Origin: Streptomyces sp. Je 1-79
GTDB lineage: Bacteria > Actinomycetota > Actinomycetes > Streptomycetales > Streptomycetaceae
Reading direction: 5' to 3'
DNA length: 64,000 bases
Assembly (NCBI RefSeq): GCF_025195125.1
Contig: NZ_JAMGSL010000012.1
Location: 62,001-126,000 of the forward strand
Shown: positions 7,677-16,077 of the stretch, piece by piece
Layout: the number at the start of each line of letters is the position of its first letter
Position numbering within the stretch: position 1 is the stretch's first letter
The notes under the pieces: model-generated
Told to the model about the DNA's origin: nothing
Database searches by the model: none
What the model saw: only the letters and a program-made list of their open reading frames with translations
Program-made: the position numbers and the translations under genes

Positions 7677-8534
7677 TCAGATGGCGTTCAGCCCGTGGGA
7701 CCGGAAGAGGGCCCGCGCCTCGGCGAGCTGTTCCGCGGTCGGCGAGGGGGTGTCGTGGAGGGTGAAGGGCATGGCGAGTGCTCGCCATTTCGCTTCACCG
7801 AGCTTGTGGAAGGGGAGGATGTCGACGCGCGAGACATTGCCCAGGCCGGCGGCGAAGGCGGCGACTCCCTCCATGTTGTCGGGGTCGTCGGTGAGGCCCG
7901 GGACGAGCACGAAGCGGACGTGGACCTCCTGGCCGAGGTCGGCGAGGCGCCGGGCGAGGTCCAGGGTCGGTTCCAGGGGGCGGCCGGTGACCTTCTGGTA
8001 CGTGTCCGGGTCCCAGGACTTGATGTCGAGGAGGACGAGGTCGGTGTCGCGCAGCAGGGCGTCGGTGGCGCGAGCGCCCAGGAAGCCGGAGGTGTCGAGG
8101 GCGGTGTGGAGTCCGAGCTCGTGCTTCATCCGGTGGAGCAGTTCGCCGGCGAAGACGGGCTGAAGGAGCGGTTCACCGCCGGAGACGGTGGCGCCGCCGC
8201 CGGACGCGGCGATGAAGCGGGTGTACTTCCGCGCTTCGGCGATCACGTCGTCGGCGGAGGTGCGTGTGCCGCGGCGCATGCGCCAGGTGTCGGGGTTGTG
8301 GCAGTAGAGACAGGACAGCGGGCAGCCGGAGAGGAAGGTGACGAAGCGGATGCCGGGGCCGTCGACGCCGGTCGACAGGTCCCAGGAGTGCACCGAGCCC
8401 TCGGAGGGGCGGCGGGTGGCGGCGGCCGCGGGCGTCGCGGGGGCGAGCGCGGTCGTGGACGTCGTGGACGTCGTGGACGTCGGGGGCGTCGTCCTTGTCG
8501 GGGCCGTGGTGCTCGTCGTGGTCATCGTGGTCAT
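7677..8534 (-). CDS. pflA: Pyruvate formate-lyase activating enzyme (radical SAM)
   Basis: A 285-residue radical-SAM enzyme that installs the glycyl radical on pyruvate formate-lyase. The [4Fe-4S]/SAM motif C-x3-C-x2-C is visible (CPLSCLYCHNP), followed by GGATVSGGEPLLQP, the GGE block, and DIKSWDP and PFHKLGEAKW typical of PflA. The first 40 or so residues are an unusual Thr/Ala/Pro-rich tail produced by a short DNA repeat. ATG chosen at 8534 with GAGAGG about 8 nt upstream; a longer in-frame start at 8603 would only add low-complexity sequence. It lies 84 bp downstream of the lyase gene on the same strand. Confidence 0.93.
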   Translation of the reverse strand: MTTMTTTSTTAPTRTTPPTSTTSTTSTTALAPATPAAAATRRPSEGSVHSWDLSTGVDGPGIRFVTFLSGCPLSCLYCHNPDTWRMRRGTRTSADDVIAEARKYTRFIAASGGGATVSGGEPLLQPVFAGELLHRMKHELGLHTALDTSGFLGARATDALLRDTDLVLLDIKSWDPDTYQKVTGRPLEPTLDLARRLADLGQEVHVRFVLVPGLTDDPDNMEGVAAFAAGLGNVSRVDILPFHKLGEAKWRALAMPFTLHDTPSPTAEQLAEARALFRSHGLNAI

Positions 8535-8618
8535 GGCGGGACCTCTCCGTGCCGAGGGGGCGCGCGGCTCCGGGGGCCGAGGGACGGCCCGGCCCCGGGC
8601 CACGCGGTCGGGGGCTTC

Positions 8619-10898
8619 CTACAGCGAGCCGTGGAAGGTGCGGTTGAGGACGTCGAGCTGCTGGTCGCGGGTGAGCCGGACGAAGTTGACCGCGTATCCG
8701 GAGACCCGGATGGTCAGCTGCGGGTGGTTCTCCGGGTGCTCCATGGCGTCCCTCAGCACCTCCCGGTCGAGGACGTTGACGTTCATGTGGAAGCCGTCGC
8801 TCGCCATGTAGCCGTCGAGGACACCGGCCAGGTTCCTGATCCGCTCCTCGGGGGTGCGGCCCAGACCGTCCGGGGTGACCGTGTGGGTCAGCGAGATGCC
8901 GTCCTCGGCGTCCTCGTACGGCAGTTTGGCGACCGACAGGGCGGAGGCGACATAGCCGTGGGTGTCGCGGCCGTTCATCGGGTTGGCACCCGGCGAGAAC
9001 GGCTCGCCGGCGCGGCGCCCGTCGGGGGTGTTGCCGGTCTTCTTTCCGTAGACGACGTTGGAGGTGATGGTCAGGACGGACTGGGTGTGTTCCGCGTTCC
9101 GGTAGGTCGGGTGCCTGCGCACCTTTCTCATGAACTCCTCGACCAGCCAGACCGCGATCTCGTCCGCACGGTCGTCGTTGTTGCCGTACGCCGGGTAGTC
9201 GCCCTCGATCAGATAGTCGGTCGCGAGGCCGGTCTCGTCCCGGACCGGGGTGACCTTGGCGTACTTGACGGCGGAGAGCGAGTCGACGGCCACCGACAGA
9301 CCGGCGATGCCGCAGGCCATGGTGCGGCGCACGTCCCGGTCGTGGAGCGCCATCTCGACGCGCTCGTAGGCGTACTTGTCGTGCATGAAGTGGATGACGT
9401 TCAGGGCGTGGACGTAGGTGCTCGCGAGCCACTCCATCTGCTCGTCGAACTTCCGCATCACCTCGTCGTGGTCCAGGACCTCGGAGGTGATCGCCCCGGT
9501 GGCCGGGCCGACCTGGGCGCCGGACCTCTCGTCGCGGCCTCCGTTGATCGCGTAGAGGAGGGTCTTGGCGAGGTTCACGCGGGCGCCGAAGAACTGCATC
9601 TGCCTGCCGACCGGCATCGCCGAGACGCAGCAGGCGATGGCGGTGTCGTCCCCGAAGCGGGGCCGCATCAGCTCGTCCGACTCGTACTGCACGGAGGAGG
9701 TGTCGATGGAGACCCTGGCGCAGAACTCCTTGAAGCCGCGGGGAAGGCGCGGCGACCAGAAGACGGTCATGTTCGGCTCGGGGGCCGGGCCGAGGTTGTA
9801 CAGGGTCTGGAGATAGCGGAAGGAGGTCCGGGTGACCAGCGGACGGCCGTCCTCGCCCATGCCGGCGATGGACTCGGTGACCCAGGTCGGGTCGCCGGAG
9901 AACAGCTCGTCGTACTCGGGGGTGCGCAGGAAACGGACGATACGGAGCTTGATGATGAAGGCGTCGACCAGTTCCTGGGCCTGCTCCTCGGTGAGGAGTC
10001 CGGCCTCGATGTCGCGCTGGAGATAGACGTCCACGAAGGTGGAGGTCCGGCCGAGGGACATCGCGGCGCCGTTCTGCTCCTTCACGGCGGCGAGATAGGC
10101 GAAGTAGAGCCACTGGACGGCCTCGCGGCCGGTCGTCGCCGGACCGGAGATGTCGTGGCCGTAGGAGCGCGCCATCGACTTCAGTTCGCCGAGCGCGCGG
10201 ATCTGCTCGGCGAGTTCCTCGCGCAGCCGGATGGTCTCCTCCAGCGACCGGTCGCCCGCGGGGAGGGCGTTGAGCTCCTCCTTCTCCTCCTTCTTGAAGG
10301 AGATCAGGCGGTCCACGCCGTAGAGGGCGACCCGGCGGTAGTCGCCGATGATGCGGCCGCGGCCGTAGGCGTCGGGGAGACCGGTGACGACGCCTGCCTT
10401 GCGGGCGGCGCGGATCTCGGGGGTGTAGGCGTCGAAGACGCCGGCGTTGTGGGTCTTGCGGTACTCGGTGAAGACCTTCTCCAGCTCGGCCGAGACCGGG
10501 TAGCCGTAGGTCTCCAGGGCACCGGCGACCATGCGCCAGCCGCCGTACGGCATGATCGCGCGCTTGAGCGGGGCGTCGGTCTGGAGGCCGACGATCAGCT
10601 CCTTGTCGCGGTCGATCCAGCCCGGGGCGTGGGCGGTGATGGTGGAGGGGATGTCGTACGCGACGTCGAGGACGCCCTTGGCGCGCTCCTCGGGGAAGCG
10701 GTCGGTGATGGCCTTCCACACGGCGGTGGTGCGCTCGGTGGGCCCGGCCAGGAAGGAGTCGTCGCCGTCGTACGGCGTGTAGTTCTGCTGGATGAAGTCG
10801 CGGACGTCGACCGCGTCGCGCCAGAGTCCGCCCTTGAAGCCCTTCCAGGCCGTCTCGTTCACCGTTGCCTCAGCAGGGGTCGCCGTCACTGCCCGCAC
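8619..10898 (-). CDS. pflB: Pyruvate formate-lyase (formate C-acetyltransferase)
   Basis: Glycyl radical enzyme converting pyruvate plus CoA to acetyl-CoA plus formate. At 759 residues it matches the usual PflB length. The catalytic cysteine pair is at 423-424 (IACCVSAMPVG) and the glycyl-radical loop RVSGYAVNF places the radical at Gly734, the same number as in E. coli PflB. The order of blocks and the lack of glycerol-dehydratase features support the pyruvate branch. Start GTG 10898; a GTG at 10889 fits the AAGAAGG ribosome-binding site better. PFL is oxygen-sensitive, so its presence in an aerobic actinomycete implies function in oxygen-limited mycelium (inference). Confidence 0.94.
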   Translation of the reverse strand: MRAVTATPAEATVNETAWKGFKGGLWRDAVDVRDFIQQNYTPYDGDDSFLAGPTERTTAVWKAITDRFPEERAKGVLDVAYDIPSTITAHAPGWIDRDKELIVGLQTDAPLKRAIMPYGGWRMVAGALETYGYPVSAELEKVFTEYRKTHNAGVFDAYTPEIRAARKAGVVTGLPDAYGRGRIIGDYRRVALYGVDRLISFKKEEKEELNALPAGDRSLEETIRLREELAEQIRALGELKSMARSYGHDISGPATTGREAVQWLYFAYLAAVKEQNGAAMSLGRTSTFVDVYLQRDIEAGLLTEEQAQELVDAFIIKLRIVRFLRTPEYDELFSGDPTWVTESIAGMGEDGRPLVTRTSFRYLQTLYNLGPAPEPNMTVFWSPRLPRGFKEFCARVSIDTSSVQYESDELMRPRFGDDTAIACCVSAMPVGRQMQFFGARVNLAKTLLYAINGGRDERSGAQVGPATGAITSEVLDHDEVMRKFDEQMEWLASTYVHALNVIHFMHDKYAYERVEMALHDRDVRRTMACGIAGLSVAVDSLSAVKYAKVTPVRDETGLATDYLIEGDYPAYGNNDDRADEIAVWLVEEFMRKVRRHPTYRNAEHTQSVLTITSNVVYGKKTGNTPDGRRAGEPFSPGANPMNGRDTHGYVASALSVAKLPYEDAEDGISLTHTVTPDGLGRTPEERIRNLAGVLDGYMASDGFHMNVNVLDREVLRDAMEHPENHPQLTIRVSGYAVNFVRLTRDQQLDVLNRTFHGSL

Positions 10899-11023
10899 CG
10901 CCTTCTTCGAATCATTCGATCGCGTCGTCGCTCACCTCCATTGCACGCCCTCCGATCGGTCGAGCGGGTCGGCAATGGTCACCGGTCGACGGCCTTTGGT
11001 CCTGTTCCCGGCATGCGGAAAGA

Positions 11024-11039
11024 CCCCGCCTGGGCGGGG
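11024..11039 (-). terminator. Hairpin terminator downstream of narK
   Basis: CCCCGCC and GGCGGGG form a compact GC stem. On the minus strand it is followed by TCTTTCC. It lies 71 bp beyond the narK stop, between narK and pflB, so transcription of narK probably ends here and pflB has its own promoter in 10899-11020. Confidence 0.6.
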
Positions 11040-11109
11040 CCTTCTCCTAAGCGGATCCGTACGGCCGGCCGGATGGTCCGTACGCCGGCCGGCCGATCCG
11101 TCGCGCCGG

Positions 11110-12534
11110 TCAGCTGGGCGCCTCCGCGCCCTTGCGGGCGTAGAACCACCAGGTCACGACCGTGCAGCTGGCGTAGAAGGCGACGAAGCCCCACATCGCG
11201 CTGGTCACGGCCACCGAGCCGAAGAGGGCCGGGATGAAGAAGAAGCCGTAGGCGGCGATCGCCGAGGTGAAGCCGGTGACCGCGCCGGACTCCATCTCCG
11301 ACTGCTTCAGCGCCTTCGCGTACTCCGGGGTGCCCTCCGTCAGCCCCTTCAGGTGGGTGCCGCGGAAGATCACCGGGATCTGACGGAACGTCGAGCCGTT
11401 GCCGATGCCCGAGAAGAAGAACGCCGCGAGGAAGCAGAGGAAGAAGCCGGCGAAGCTGCCCGTGTCGGATCCCGAGGGAAGGAAGGTGATCACACCGATG
11501 ATCGAGGCCGCCATCCCGACGAAGGACAGGACCGTCACCCGGGCGCCGCCCAGCTTGTCCGCGACCCAGCCGCCCGCCCACCGGGCCAGGGCGCCGACCG
11601 CCGGGCCCATCCAGGCGTAGGTGGCGACGGAGTAGTCCGGGAACGTGGTCTTGATCAGCATCGGCAGCGCGGCCGCGAAGCCGATGAAGGAGCCGAAAGT
11701 GCCGACGTAGAGCCAGGTCATCAGCCAGTTGTGCTTGCGCTTGAAGATGACCTTCTGCTGGCTGAAGGGGGTCGAGGCCACCTTCAGGTCGTTCTGCCCG
11801 AACCATGCCACGGCGGCGAGGACGAGCAGCACGGGCACCCAGATGAACGCCGCGTTCTGCAGGTGGACCGGGGTTCCGTCGGCCTTGTGCTGGGCCTTGC
11901 CGATCGCGATCGTCGACCAGGTGATGACGATCGGCGTCAGCAGCTGGACCACGGAGACGCCCAGATTGCCGAGGCCGCCGTTGATGCCGGTCGCGCTGCC
12001 CTTCCTGGCCTTCGGGAAGAAGAAGCCGATGTTCGCGAGCGAGGAGGCGAAGTTGGCGCCGCCGATACCGCACAGGGCCGCGATGCCGACCATCACGGCG
12101 TACGGGGTCGACGGGTCCTGGATGGCGATGCCCAGCCAGATCAGCGGCACGATCAGCACGGCCGTCGACAGCGCGGTGAAGCGGCGCTGGCCGATCCGCG
12201 GGCCGAGGAAGGTGTAGAAGATCCGGGCGGTGCCGCCCGTCAGACCGGGGATCGCCGTCAGCCAGAACAGCTGTGAGGTGGAGAAGCCGAAGCCGACGTC
12301 CTTCAGGTTGGTGGCGGTGACGCTCCACACCTGCCAGACGACGAAGGCCACCAGCAGCGCCGGTACCGCGATCCACAGGTTGCGGCTCGCGACCCGCTTC
12401 CCGATCGACTTCCAGAAGAGTTCGTTCTCCGGCTCCCAGTCCGTGATCGGCCTGCCGGGGCGGTACTGCTCCGCGTCGTACGAGGGTGCGGGCGCGCTCG
12501 CCGCCGCTCTGCTGTCCTGGAGTACGGAACTCAT
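11110..12534 (-). CDS. narK: NarK-type nitrate/nitrite transporter (MFS)
   Basis: A 474-residue, 12-helix MFS protein of the nitrate/nitrite porter family, moving nitrate in and/or nitrite out across the plasma membrane. Two copies of the family's nitrate signature are visible: NGGLGNLGVSVVQLLTP in the first half and FSGIGNGSTFRQIPVIF in the second. Conserved Args sit in GGTARIFYTF and GNGSTFRQIP. ATG at 12534 is preceded by AGGGA at good spacing; an earlier ATG at 12588 adds unlikely sequence. It lies upstream of, and on the same strand as, the pfl/molybdoenzyme block, separated by a hairpin, which supports a nitrate-linked role for that block. Confidence 0.92.
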   Translation of the reverse strand: MSSVLQDSRAAASAPAPSYDAEQYRPGRPITDWEPENELFWKSIGKRVASRNLWIAVPALLVAFVVWQVWSVTATNLKDVGFGFSTSQLFWLTAIPGLTGGTARIFYTFLGPRIGQRRFTALSTAVLIVPLIWLGIAIQDPSTPYAVMVGIAALCGIGGANFASSLANIGFFFPKARKGSATGINGGLGNLGVSVVQLLTPIVITWSTIAIGKAQHKADGTPVHLQNAAFIWVPVLLVLAAVAWFGQNDLKVASTPFSQQKVIFKRKHNWLMTWLYVGTFGSFIGFAAALPMLIKTTFPDYSVATYAWMGPAVGALARWAGGWVADKLGGARVTVLSFVGMAASIIGVITFLPSGSDTGSFAGFFLCFLAAFFFSGIGNGSTFRQIPVIFRGTHLKGLTEGTPEYAKALKQSEMESGAVTGFTSAIAAYGFFFIPALFGSVAVTSAMWGFVAFYASCTVVTWWFYARKGAEAPS

Positions 12535-12657
12535 GGCGCTTCCCTGGAGATCGGGGGCTTTCCTGACCACTCCAGGCTGCGCCGGCACCTCGGGGGCAGG
12601 TCAGAGGCCATGGTCGCGACCCGAGCGGGCGGAGGTCCCGCCCCTCCCGGGTCCTTG

Positions 12658-12689
12658 GGGGCGTCCGGCCGTGATCCGCCGGGCGCCCC
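12658..12689. promoter_or_regulatory. 12-bp hairpin in the divergent narK/LtrA region
   Basis: GGGGCGTCCGGC (12658-12669) pairs fully with GCCGGGCGCCCC (12678-12689), counting one G-U, around an 8-nt loop. It sits about 60 bp upstream of the LtrA-like start and 124 bp upstream of narK. With no U-tract and no convergent gene it is more likely a leader or regulatory structure than a terminator. Role unknown. Confidence 0.4.
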
Positions 12690-12748
12690 TGGGGGTGTAC
12701 CGCGTGCCACCACTCGCGCCGGGGCCCGGCTCTGGTGTTCTGGGGCGC

Positions 12749-13957
12749 ATGACCCAACCGTTTCTGCCCCTCACCGCGCGCTCCCGCGCCGAGGCGCACC
12801 GCGCCGCCACACCGCTCGAGCTCTTCTTCGACCTCTGCTTCGTCGTCGCCGTCGCCCAGGCCGGGGCCGAGCTCGTGCACGCGGTGGCCGAGCACCACAC
12901 CGCCGACGGCGTCCTCCACTACGCGATGGTCTTCTTCGCGATCTGGTGGGCCTGGATGAACTTCACCTGGTTCGCCTCGGCCTACGACAACGACGACGTC
13001 CTCTACCGCGTCGCCACGTTCGTCCAGATCGCCGGTGTCCTCATCCTCGCCGCCGGGATCTCCCGCGTCTTCGAGGACGACTTCCTCGTCGCCGTGCTCG
13101 GCTACGTGGTCATGCGGCTCGCGCTCTCCTTCCAGTGGCTGCGCGCCGCCCACCACGCGACGGAGGCCACCGAGCGCACGATGTGCCACCGGTACGCGGG
13201 CGGGGTGGTCCTCTGCCAGATCGGCTGGACCGCCCTCCTCTGGGCCCCCGAGTCCGCCCGCCCCTGGATCTTCCTCGTCATGATCTTCGCCGAACTCGGC
13301 GTCCCCGCCTTCGCGGAGAAGGCCGCCAGTACCCACTGGCACGCGCATCACATCGCCGAGCGGTACGGCCTGTTCACGATCATCGTGCTCGGCGAGACGA
13401 TCGCGGCGGCGACGGTCGCGGTGAAGACGGGGGTCAGCGAGTACGACGCCCTCGGCGAGCTGCTCCCGATCGCCGCCGGCGGCCTGCTGATCGTCTACGC
13501 CGCCTGGTGGATCTACTTCGCCGCCCCCGCCCATGTCCGCCTCCGCTCCAACCGGCAGGGCTTCGTCTGGGGCTACGGCCACTACCTCATCTTCGCCTCC
13601 GCCGCCGCCATCGGCGCCGGGATCGAGATCGCCGTCGAACAGACCGTGGGCAAGGCCCACATCTCCACGCTCGCCGCCTCCTCCGCGGTGACGATCCCCA
13701 CCGCGGTCTTCCTGCTCTGCGTCTGGCTGCTCCACGCCCGTTTCTTCAAGGTCGGCATCGCGCAGCAGCTCGTCCTGCCCGTCTCGTCGCTGGCGATCCT
13801 GATGTGCACGTTCGCCGGCCACTGGGCGGTCCTGGCGGCCGGTGCCGTCGCCGCGGCGACCGTGGCGACCGGGGTGACGCTCGCCGCCCGCAACCCCACG
13901 TCGCACGGCCCCGGCCCCGGCCACCGGCCGAACGGGCGTGGTACGCAAGGACCATGA
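12749..13957 (+). CDS. Low-temperature-requirement-A (LtrA) family membrane protein
   Basis: A 402-residue integral membrane protein with about 10-11 hydrophobic helices. The N-terminal block TPLELFFDLCFVVAVAQAG is the hallmark of the LtrA family (TPLELFFDLVFV), and HHIAERYGLFTIIVLGETIAA matches the second family block (HxxERxGLFxIIVLGE). LtrA was named from a Listeria growth-in-the-cold mutant; the biochemical function is unknown. The ATG at 12749 begins right at the family motif. The stop overlaps the next start by four bases (ATGA, 13954-13957), so it is coupled to the hydrolase. Confidence 0.88.
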   Translation: MTQPFLPLTARSRAEAHRAATPLELFFDLCFVVAVAQAGAELVHAVAEHHTADGVLHYAMVFFAIWWAWMNFTWFASAYDNDDVLYRVATFVQIAGVLILAAGISRVFEDDFLVAVLGYVVMRLALSFQWLRAAHHATEATERTMCHRYAGGVVLCQIGWTALLWAPESARPWIFLVMIFAELGVPAFAEKAASTHWHAHHIAERYGLFTIIVLGETIAAATVAVKTGVSEYDALGELLPIAAGGLLIVYAAWWIYFAAPAHVRLRSNRQGFVWGYGHYLIFASAAAIGAGIEIAVEQTVGKAHISTLAASSAVTIPTAVFLLCVWLLHARFFKVGIAQQLVLPVSSLAILMCTFAGHWAVLAAGAVAAATVATGVTLAARNPTSHGPGPGHRPNGRGTQGP

Positions 13958-15036
13958 CGAAGAACGAGGCACCGCACGACGCACTGACGGACGTGACCGG
14001 GCTGCGGGTCGGCCACGCGCGCGTGGCCGGGCCGGGGGCCCTCAGCGGGACCACGGTCGTCCTCGCGCCGGAGGGCGGCGCCGTCGCGGGCGTGGACGTG
14101 CGCGGCGGCGGCCCCGGCACCCGGGAGACCGACGCGCTGGACCCCCGTAACGTCGTCCAGCGGATCGAGGCCGTGGTCCTGACGGGCGGCAGCGCGTACG
14201 GGCTGGAGTCGGCCGCCGGGGTGATGGCCTGGCTGGAGGAGCAGGGCCGAGGCGTACGGGTGGGGCCCGAGCCCTCGCACGTGGTCCCGGTCGTCCCCGC
14301 CGCCTGCGTCTTCGACCTGGGCCGTGGCGGCGACTTCACGGCCCGGCCGGGAGCGGCCACGGGGCGGGAGGCGGTGGAGGCCGCCGCGGCGACCGGGCTC
14401 CACGCGCGCGTGGAGACGGGCGCGGTCGGCGCGGGCACGGGGGCGGTCGTCGGCGGGCTCAAGGGCGGGGTCGGCACGGCGAGCGCGGTCCTGGAGTCGG
14501 GGATCACGGTCGGGGCGCTGGTCGTCGTCAACGCGGTCGGCTCGGCGGTGGACCCGGAGACGGGCGCGCTGTACGGGGAGTACTTCCAGGGCCGCCCCGC
14601 CCATCCGGACCCCGCCGTCCACGAGAACGCGAGGCGGCGCCTCGCCGAGGCGGTGGCCAGGAACACCCCGCCGCCCCTCAACACCACCCTCGCGGTCGTC
14701 GCGACCGACGCCGTCCTGACCCGCGCGCAGGCACAGAAGTTCGCCGGCACGGCGCACGACGGCATCGCGCGCGCCGTCCGCCCGGTGCACCTCCTCAACG
14801 ACGGGGACACCGTCTTCGCCCTCGCGACCTGCGCCCGCGACCTGGCGCCGGAGGCCGGTCCGCTCGCTCTCAACGAAATCCTGGCAGCGGGCGCCGACCT
14901 GGTGACCCGGGCGATCGTGCGGGCGGTCCGGGACACCGCCGAGGGCGTGGACGGACCGGGCGGACTCTTCCCCTCGTACCGCGAGCTGTACGAAGCTGGC
15001 GATGCTGTCGACTCTCCTTACAACAAGGGGAGTTGA
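13954..15036 (+). CDS. P1/DmpA-family (peptidase S58) N-terminal-nucleophile hydrolase, NylC-like
   Basis: A 360-residue cytoplasmic hydrolase of the self-processing DmpA/NylC superfamily. The N-terminus has ALTDVTGLRVGHARV, the conserved start of the family, and ETDALDPRNVVQRIEAVVLTGGSAYGLE. The predicted autocleavage site is Asn243-Thr244 in PPLNTTLAVVATDA. A Thr nucleophile, as in the nylon-oligomer hydrolase NylC, replaces the Ser of DmpA aminopeptidase. GAVGAGTGAVVGGLKGG is the glycine-rich block. It is translationally coupled to the LtrA-like gene. Its natural substrate is probably a peptide or amide; activity on nylon oligomers should not be assumed. Confidence 0.88.
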   Translation: MTKNEAPHDALTDVTGLRVGHARVAGPGALSGTTVVLAPEGGAVAGVDVRGGGPGTRETDALDPRNVVQRIEAVVLTGGSAYGLESAAGVMAWLEEQGRGVRVGPEPSHVVPVVPAACVFDLGRGGDFTARPGAATGREAVEAAAATGLHARVETGAVGAGTGAVVGGLKGGVGTASAVLESGITVGALVVVNAVGSAVDPETGALYGEYFQGRPAHPDPAVHENARRRLAEAVARNTPPPLNTTLAVVATDAVLTRAQAQKFAGTAHDGIARAVRPVHLLNDGDTVFALATCARDLAPEAGPLALNEILAAGADLVTRAIVRAVRDTAEGVDGPGGLFPSYRELYEAGDAVDSPYNKGS

Positions 15037-15050
15037 GCTGAAGAGGCGGC

Positions 15051-15087
15051 GGGGGCGCGGGAACTTCCCGCACGCCCCCTTCGTTTT
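15051..15087 (+). terminator. Intrinsic terminator after the hydrolase gene
   Basis: GGGGGCG...CGCCCCC encloses a second pairing CGGGAA/TTCCCG, followed immediately by TTCGTTTT. It starts 14 bp after the stop codon of the hydrolase, so it should end the LtrA-hydrolase transcript. Confidence 0.8.
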
Positions 15088-15104
15088 GCCGAACCCCGGA
15101 CACG

Positions 15105-15947
15105 ATGTCAGACCCAGGGACTACGTTAAGCAAGCACCAAGTGACATGCGGCGACGGCCTGGAGACCCTCTTGAACGATCCGCAGGATCATCACGATCCG
15201 TACGAGACGACCGAGACGCACCTCGCGCGGCTCCTCGGCCGGGCGCTCAACTCCTTCGACCTGCCCGACAGCACGATCGAGCGCCTGGACACGGCGTTCG
15301 CCCACTCCAGCGCGCTGCACTCCTCGCACCACAGCGCGTCGCTGCACCGCACCACGTACCGCCACACGTATCTCCTGGCCGACGGCACGGCGCTCAGTCT
15401 GTGGGAGCTGGTCCACAACTCCGGCCGGGACGGCACCGAGCAGCACGAGCTGTACGCGGAGGAGGCGGACGCCCGGCTCGCCGCGTCCAGACTGCCGGCC
15501 CGCTTCTCCCCGGGCTGGGGTGTGGAGCGCCCGGCCGACCTGGACTTCGACGAGGACGGTGAGCTGGAGCTGCTGGGCGCCCTGCTGTCCCGCCGGATAC
15601 CCCGGCAGCCCCGGATGTACGTCTCGGACGACTCGCCGGACCACGCCCGCCGGGTGCTGCGGCGCGCGGAGAACGCGGACCGGCCGGGAGAGGCGACGGC
15701 GCGCCGGCTGCGCGTGGCGTACGCCCACCACATCACGCAGGCGTTCGGCCGCCTGTGCGCGGTGGAGGGCGGCCGGGACGCCGGGTTCACCCTCTACGAG
15801 CACGCGTTCCTGCTCCTCGACGGCACCGAGCTGAGCCTGTGGGAGGTGGAGCACACGGCGACGCCGGACGGCCGCCACATGTGCGAGGTCTACGAACACG
15901 AGCACACGGCACGCGAGGCGATGGAACACCGCGCCCGGGTGCGCTGA
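15105..15947 (+). CDS. DUF6227-type protein with an internal duplication
   Basis: A soluble, acidic 280-residue protein of a family I recognise only from Streptomyces (DUF6227); function unknown. It has ETHLARLLGRALNSFDLPD near the N-terminus. Two similar blocks are visible: YLLADGTALSLWELVHN at about residue 88 and FLLLDGTELSLWEVEHT at about 235, each followed by Tyr/Glu-rich sequence. The protein therefore appears to be an internal duplication. The annotated ATG at 15105 could be too early: a GTG at 15141 is in frame, and the stretch between contains an AT-rich 13-mer also found at 38165. It is tail-to-tail with the GT39-like gene. Confidence 0.8.
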   Translation: MSDPGTTLSKHQVTCGDGLETLLNDPQDHHDPYETTETHLARLLGRALNSFDLPDSTIERLDTAFAHSSALHSSHHSASLHRTTYRHTYLLADGTALSLWELVHNSGRDGTEQHELYAEEADARLAASRLPARFSPGWGVERPADLDFDEDGELELLGALLSRRIPRQPRMYVSDDSPDHARRVLRRAENADRPGEATARRLRVAYAHHITQAFGRLCAVEGGRDAGFTLYEHAFLLLDGTELSLWEVEHTATPDGRHMCEVYEHEHTAREAMEHRARVR

Positions 15948-15971
15948 GACGCGGTCCGGGAGGACGGCACC

Positions 15972-16003
15972 CCGGGAGGACGGCCCCCTGGCCGCCCTCC
16001 CGG
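15972..16003. terminator. Bidirectional hairpin between convergent genes
   Basis: CCGGGAGGACGGCC (15972-15985) and GGCCGCCCTCCCGG (15990-16003) form a 14-bp stem with one mismatch and a CCCT loop. It sits between the convergent DUF6227 and glycosyltransferase genes. There is no U-tract, which is common for Streptomyces terminators. Confidence 0.6.
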
Positions 16004-16005
16004 AC

Positions 16006-16075
16006 CTGGCGCTCCCCCGGCGGCCTGGCGCTCCCCCGCGGCTTGGCGCTCCCCGACGTCCTGGCGCTCCCCGGC
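16006..16075. repeat. Four short tandem repeats (unit about 18-19 bp)
   Basis: The core CTGGCGCTCCCC recurs at 16006, 16025, 16043 (first base T) and 16061 with variable GC-rich spacers. They fill the gap up to the stop codon of the convergent glycosyltransferase. Function unknown; possibly slippage-derived. Confidence 0.7.
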
Positions 16076-16077
16076 GG

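Noticed and set aside
8619..10898. Glycerol dehydratase or other glycyl radical enzyme
   Set aside because: The Cys-Cys pair and Gly734 placement match pyruvate formate-lyase; other glycyl radical enzymes have a single active Cys with different surroundings.
10899..11020. DevR/OsdR or Rex operator before pflB
   Set aside because: I searched for the low-oxygen boxes by eye; GGGAACAGGACC is only a weak match and nothing Rex-like is present.
7695..11237. Very long rightward reading frame (1180 codons) opposite pflA and pflB
   Set aside because: Sequence is Gly/Val/Glu-rich antisense of pflB, with no family motifs; it is a third-position GC artefact.
10979..13984. 1001-codon leftward frame across narK and the LtrA gene
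   Set aside because: It overlaps two genes with firm family motifs and has shadow-type composition.
15948..16077. CRISPR-like array in the 18-19 bp repeats
   Set aside because: Repeats are too short, spacers are nearly as similar as the repeats, and no cas genes are near.
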